Shown here in pieces: positions 5,710-6,010 of a stretch of 6,010 nucleotides of DNA; position 1 is the first letter of the stretch; each line of letters starts with the position of its first letter. Location of the stretch: contig JBDSTZ010000638.1 of NCBI GenBank assembly GCA_039927975.1, positions 1-6,010 on the forward strand, given 5' to 3'. The notes below the pieces were generated by a model. It was not told the origin of the DNA. It ran no database searches and saw only the letters and a list, made by a program, of their open reading frames with translations. Position numbers and translations under genes: made by a program. Source of the DNA: JBDSTZ01 sp039927975 (GTDB lineage Bacteria; Pseudomonadota; Gammaproteobacteria; Burkholderiales; Burkholderiaceae_D).

Positions 5710-5903
5710 TCGCCGCGCCGCGACGTATAAAGCCCGAGCACGATGTGTAGATGCTCTTCTTCGGCAAGCACGTAAGTCTTTGAAATGAATTTCCGTTGAT
5801 GCTGCCCGGCGGTGGTCACCAGGTAGGTGTTCAATTCGTCGTTGCCGCAGTCGAAATCTTTAATGTCATGTATCGGACCCAGCGCCACCACCATAGTTGC
5901 CAT
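5706..5903 (-). CDS. N-terminal fragment of GNAT toxin
   Basis: This 65-residue piece starts at the ATG at 5903, with a GAGAG ribosome-binding-like site about 7 bases upstream lying within the end of the antitoxin gene. It carries the first part of the GNAT fold: HDIKDFDCGNDELNTYL (about 12-28), then QHQRKFISKTYVL and the IVLGLYT strand. After LGLYT it reads the non-homologous tail SRRGE and stops. Its TGA overlaps the ATG of the second fragment (ATGA). It lacks the acetyl-CoA-binding loop and cannot be an enzyme alone. Confidence 0.6.
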   Translation of the reverse strand: MATMVVALGPIHDIKDFDCGNDELNTYLVTTAGQHQRKFISKTYVLAEEEHLHIVLGLYTSRRGE

Positions 5904-6010
5904 CGGTTTCTCTCACTTTGTATCTCTCAAACGCTCGAAGGAGCGCCGCATTCGGGCGGGAAGGCTTGTCGAGCATATTGATTAGCATGGCGGCATCATT
6001 CTTCGAGAAA
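5866..6010 (-). CDS. DUF1778/TacA-like antitoxin, C-terminal 47 residues (enters from right edge)
   Basis: An open frame enters at the right edge and stops at the TGA at 5868-5866. The visible residues include SKNDAAMLINMLDKPSRPN and then AALLRAFERYK, matching the C-terminal pattern of DUF1778 antitoxins: a short helix, L-D-x-P-x-x-P-N, then a helix that wraps the cognate toxin. In this family the N-terminal part is a ribbon-helix-helix that binds the module's own promoter; that part lies outside the window. The gene is upstream of the GNAT gene on the same strand, the normal antitoxin-toxin order. It overlaps the GNAT start by 38 bases, longer than usual, because of a glycine-rich tail after FERYK that looks non-homologous. 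Identification rests on a short stretch plus context. Confidence 0.65.
   Translation of the reverse strand, partial: FSKNDAAMLINMLDKPSRPNAALLRAFERYKVRETDGNYGGGAGSDT

Larger units (their letters stand above)
5398..5903 (-). pseudogene. Frameshifted GNAT acetyltransferase, TacT-type toxin
   Basis: Read leftward, two overlapping frames together make one GNAT protein of about 168 residues, the normal size for TacT-like toxins. These use acetyl-CoA to acetylate the amino group of aminoacyl-tRNA and so stop translation. The first frame (5903-5706) holds the N-terminal FDCGNDELN and QHQRKFISKTYVL segments. The second (5709-5398) holds IPTEELP, LARLAV and FYQKYGF. The first frame fails just after LGLYT: one missing base between ACG and TCG, near 5730, would restore LGLYT-x-AARRMIPTEELP without a gap. 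In addition the acetyl-CoA loop reads QGHVHGHG where family members have a QGxGxG pattern, an apparent two-residue insertion (about 5599-5604). The gene follows an overlapping DUF1778-type antitoxin. Its GC content is lower than in the neighbouring operons, suggesting acquisition. Most likely inactive; a base-calling error or a functional split product is the alternative. Confidence 0.7.

Overview
The window is high-GC, densely packed DNA whose protein families point to a beta-proteobacterium, probably Burkholderiales and perhaps Oxalobacteraceae (Massilia/Duganella-like). The evidence is a trimeric-porin-type outer-membrane protein ending in phenylalanine, a TctE-type sensor kinase, and an AfuA/FbpA-class binding protein. 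The taxonomic call is inference from family resemblance and composition, not from a marker gene.

Layout. On the minus strand, read right to left, lie a porin (2820-1645), a periplasmic substrate-binding protein of an ABC importer (1579-551) and the 5' part of a large ABC permease (469 to beyond base 1). Short gaps separate them, and each of the two gaps contains a perfect 8-bp inverted repeat. A 394-base divergent intergenic region (2821-3214) carries three CTTTCA-type direct repeats at exactly 11-base steps, which fits an operator for an OmpR-family regulator. On the plus strand an OmpR-family response regulator (3215-3895) overlaps by ATGA a TctE-like sensor histidine kinase (3892-5340). 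This gives a complete sense-and-import module: a periplasmic-sensing kinase, a regulator, and a divergently transcribed porin plus ABC importer.

The importer's substrate is not proven. The binding protein lacks the tyrosine pair of true ferric-ion binders. It has a His-Asp...Glu arrangement resembling, as I recall it, that of the sugar-phosphate binder AfuA. I therefore favour a phosphorylated or carboxylated organic anion over bare iron.

The right end (5398-6010, minus strand) is different. It is lower in GC and encodes a DUF1778/TacA-like antitoxin (C-terminal 47 residues only, entering from the right edge) followed by a GNAT acetyltransferase of the TacT toxin type. The GNAT gene is split by an apparent single-base deletion into two pieces joined by an ATGA overlap. 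It also has an apparent two-residue insertion in the acetyl-CoA-binding loop. It is best read as a decaying toxin-antitoxin module, although a split product or a sequencing error cannot be excluded.

No rRNA, tRNA, CRISPR array, insertion sequence or replication origin was recognised.
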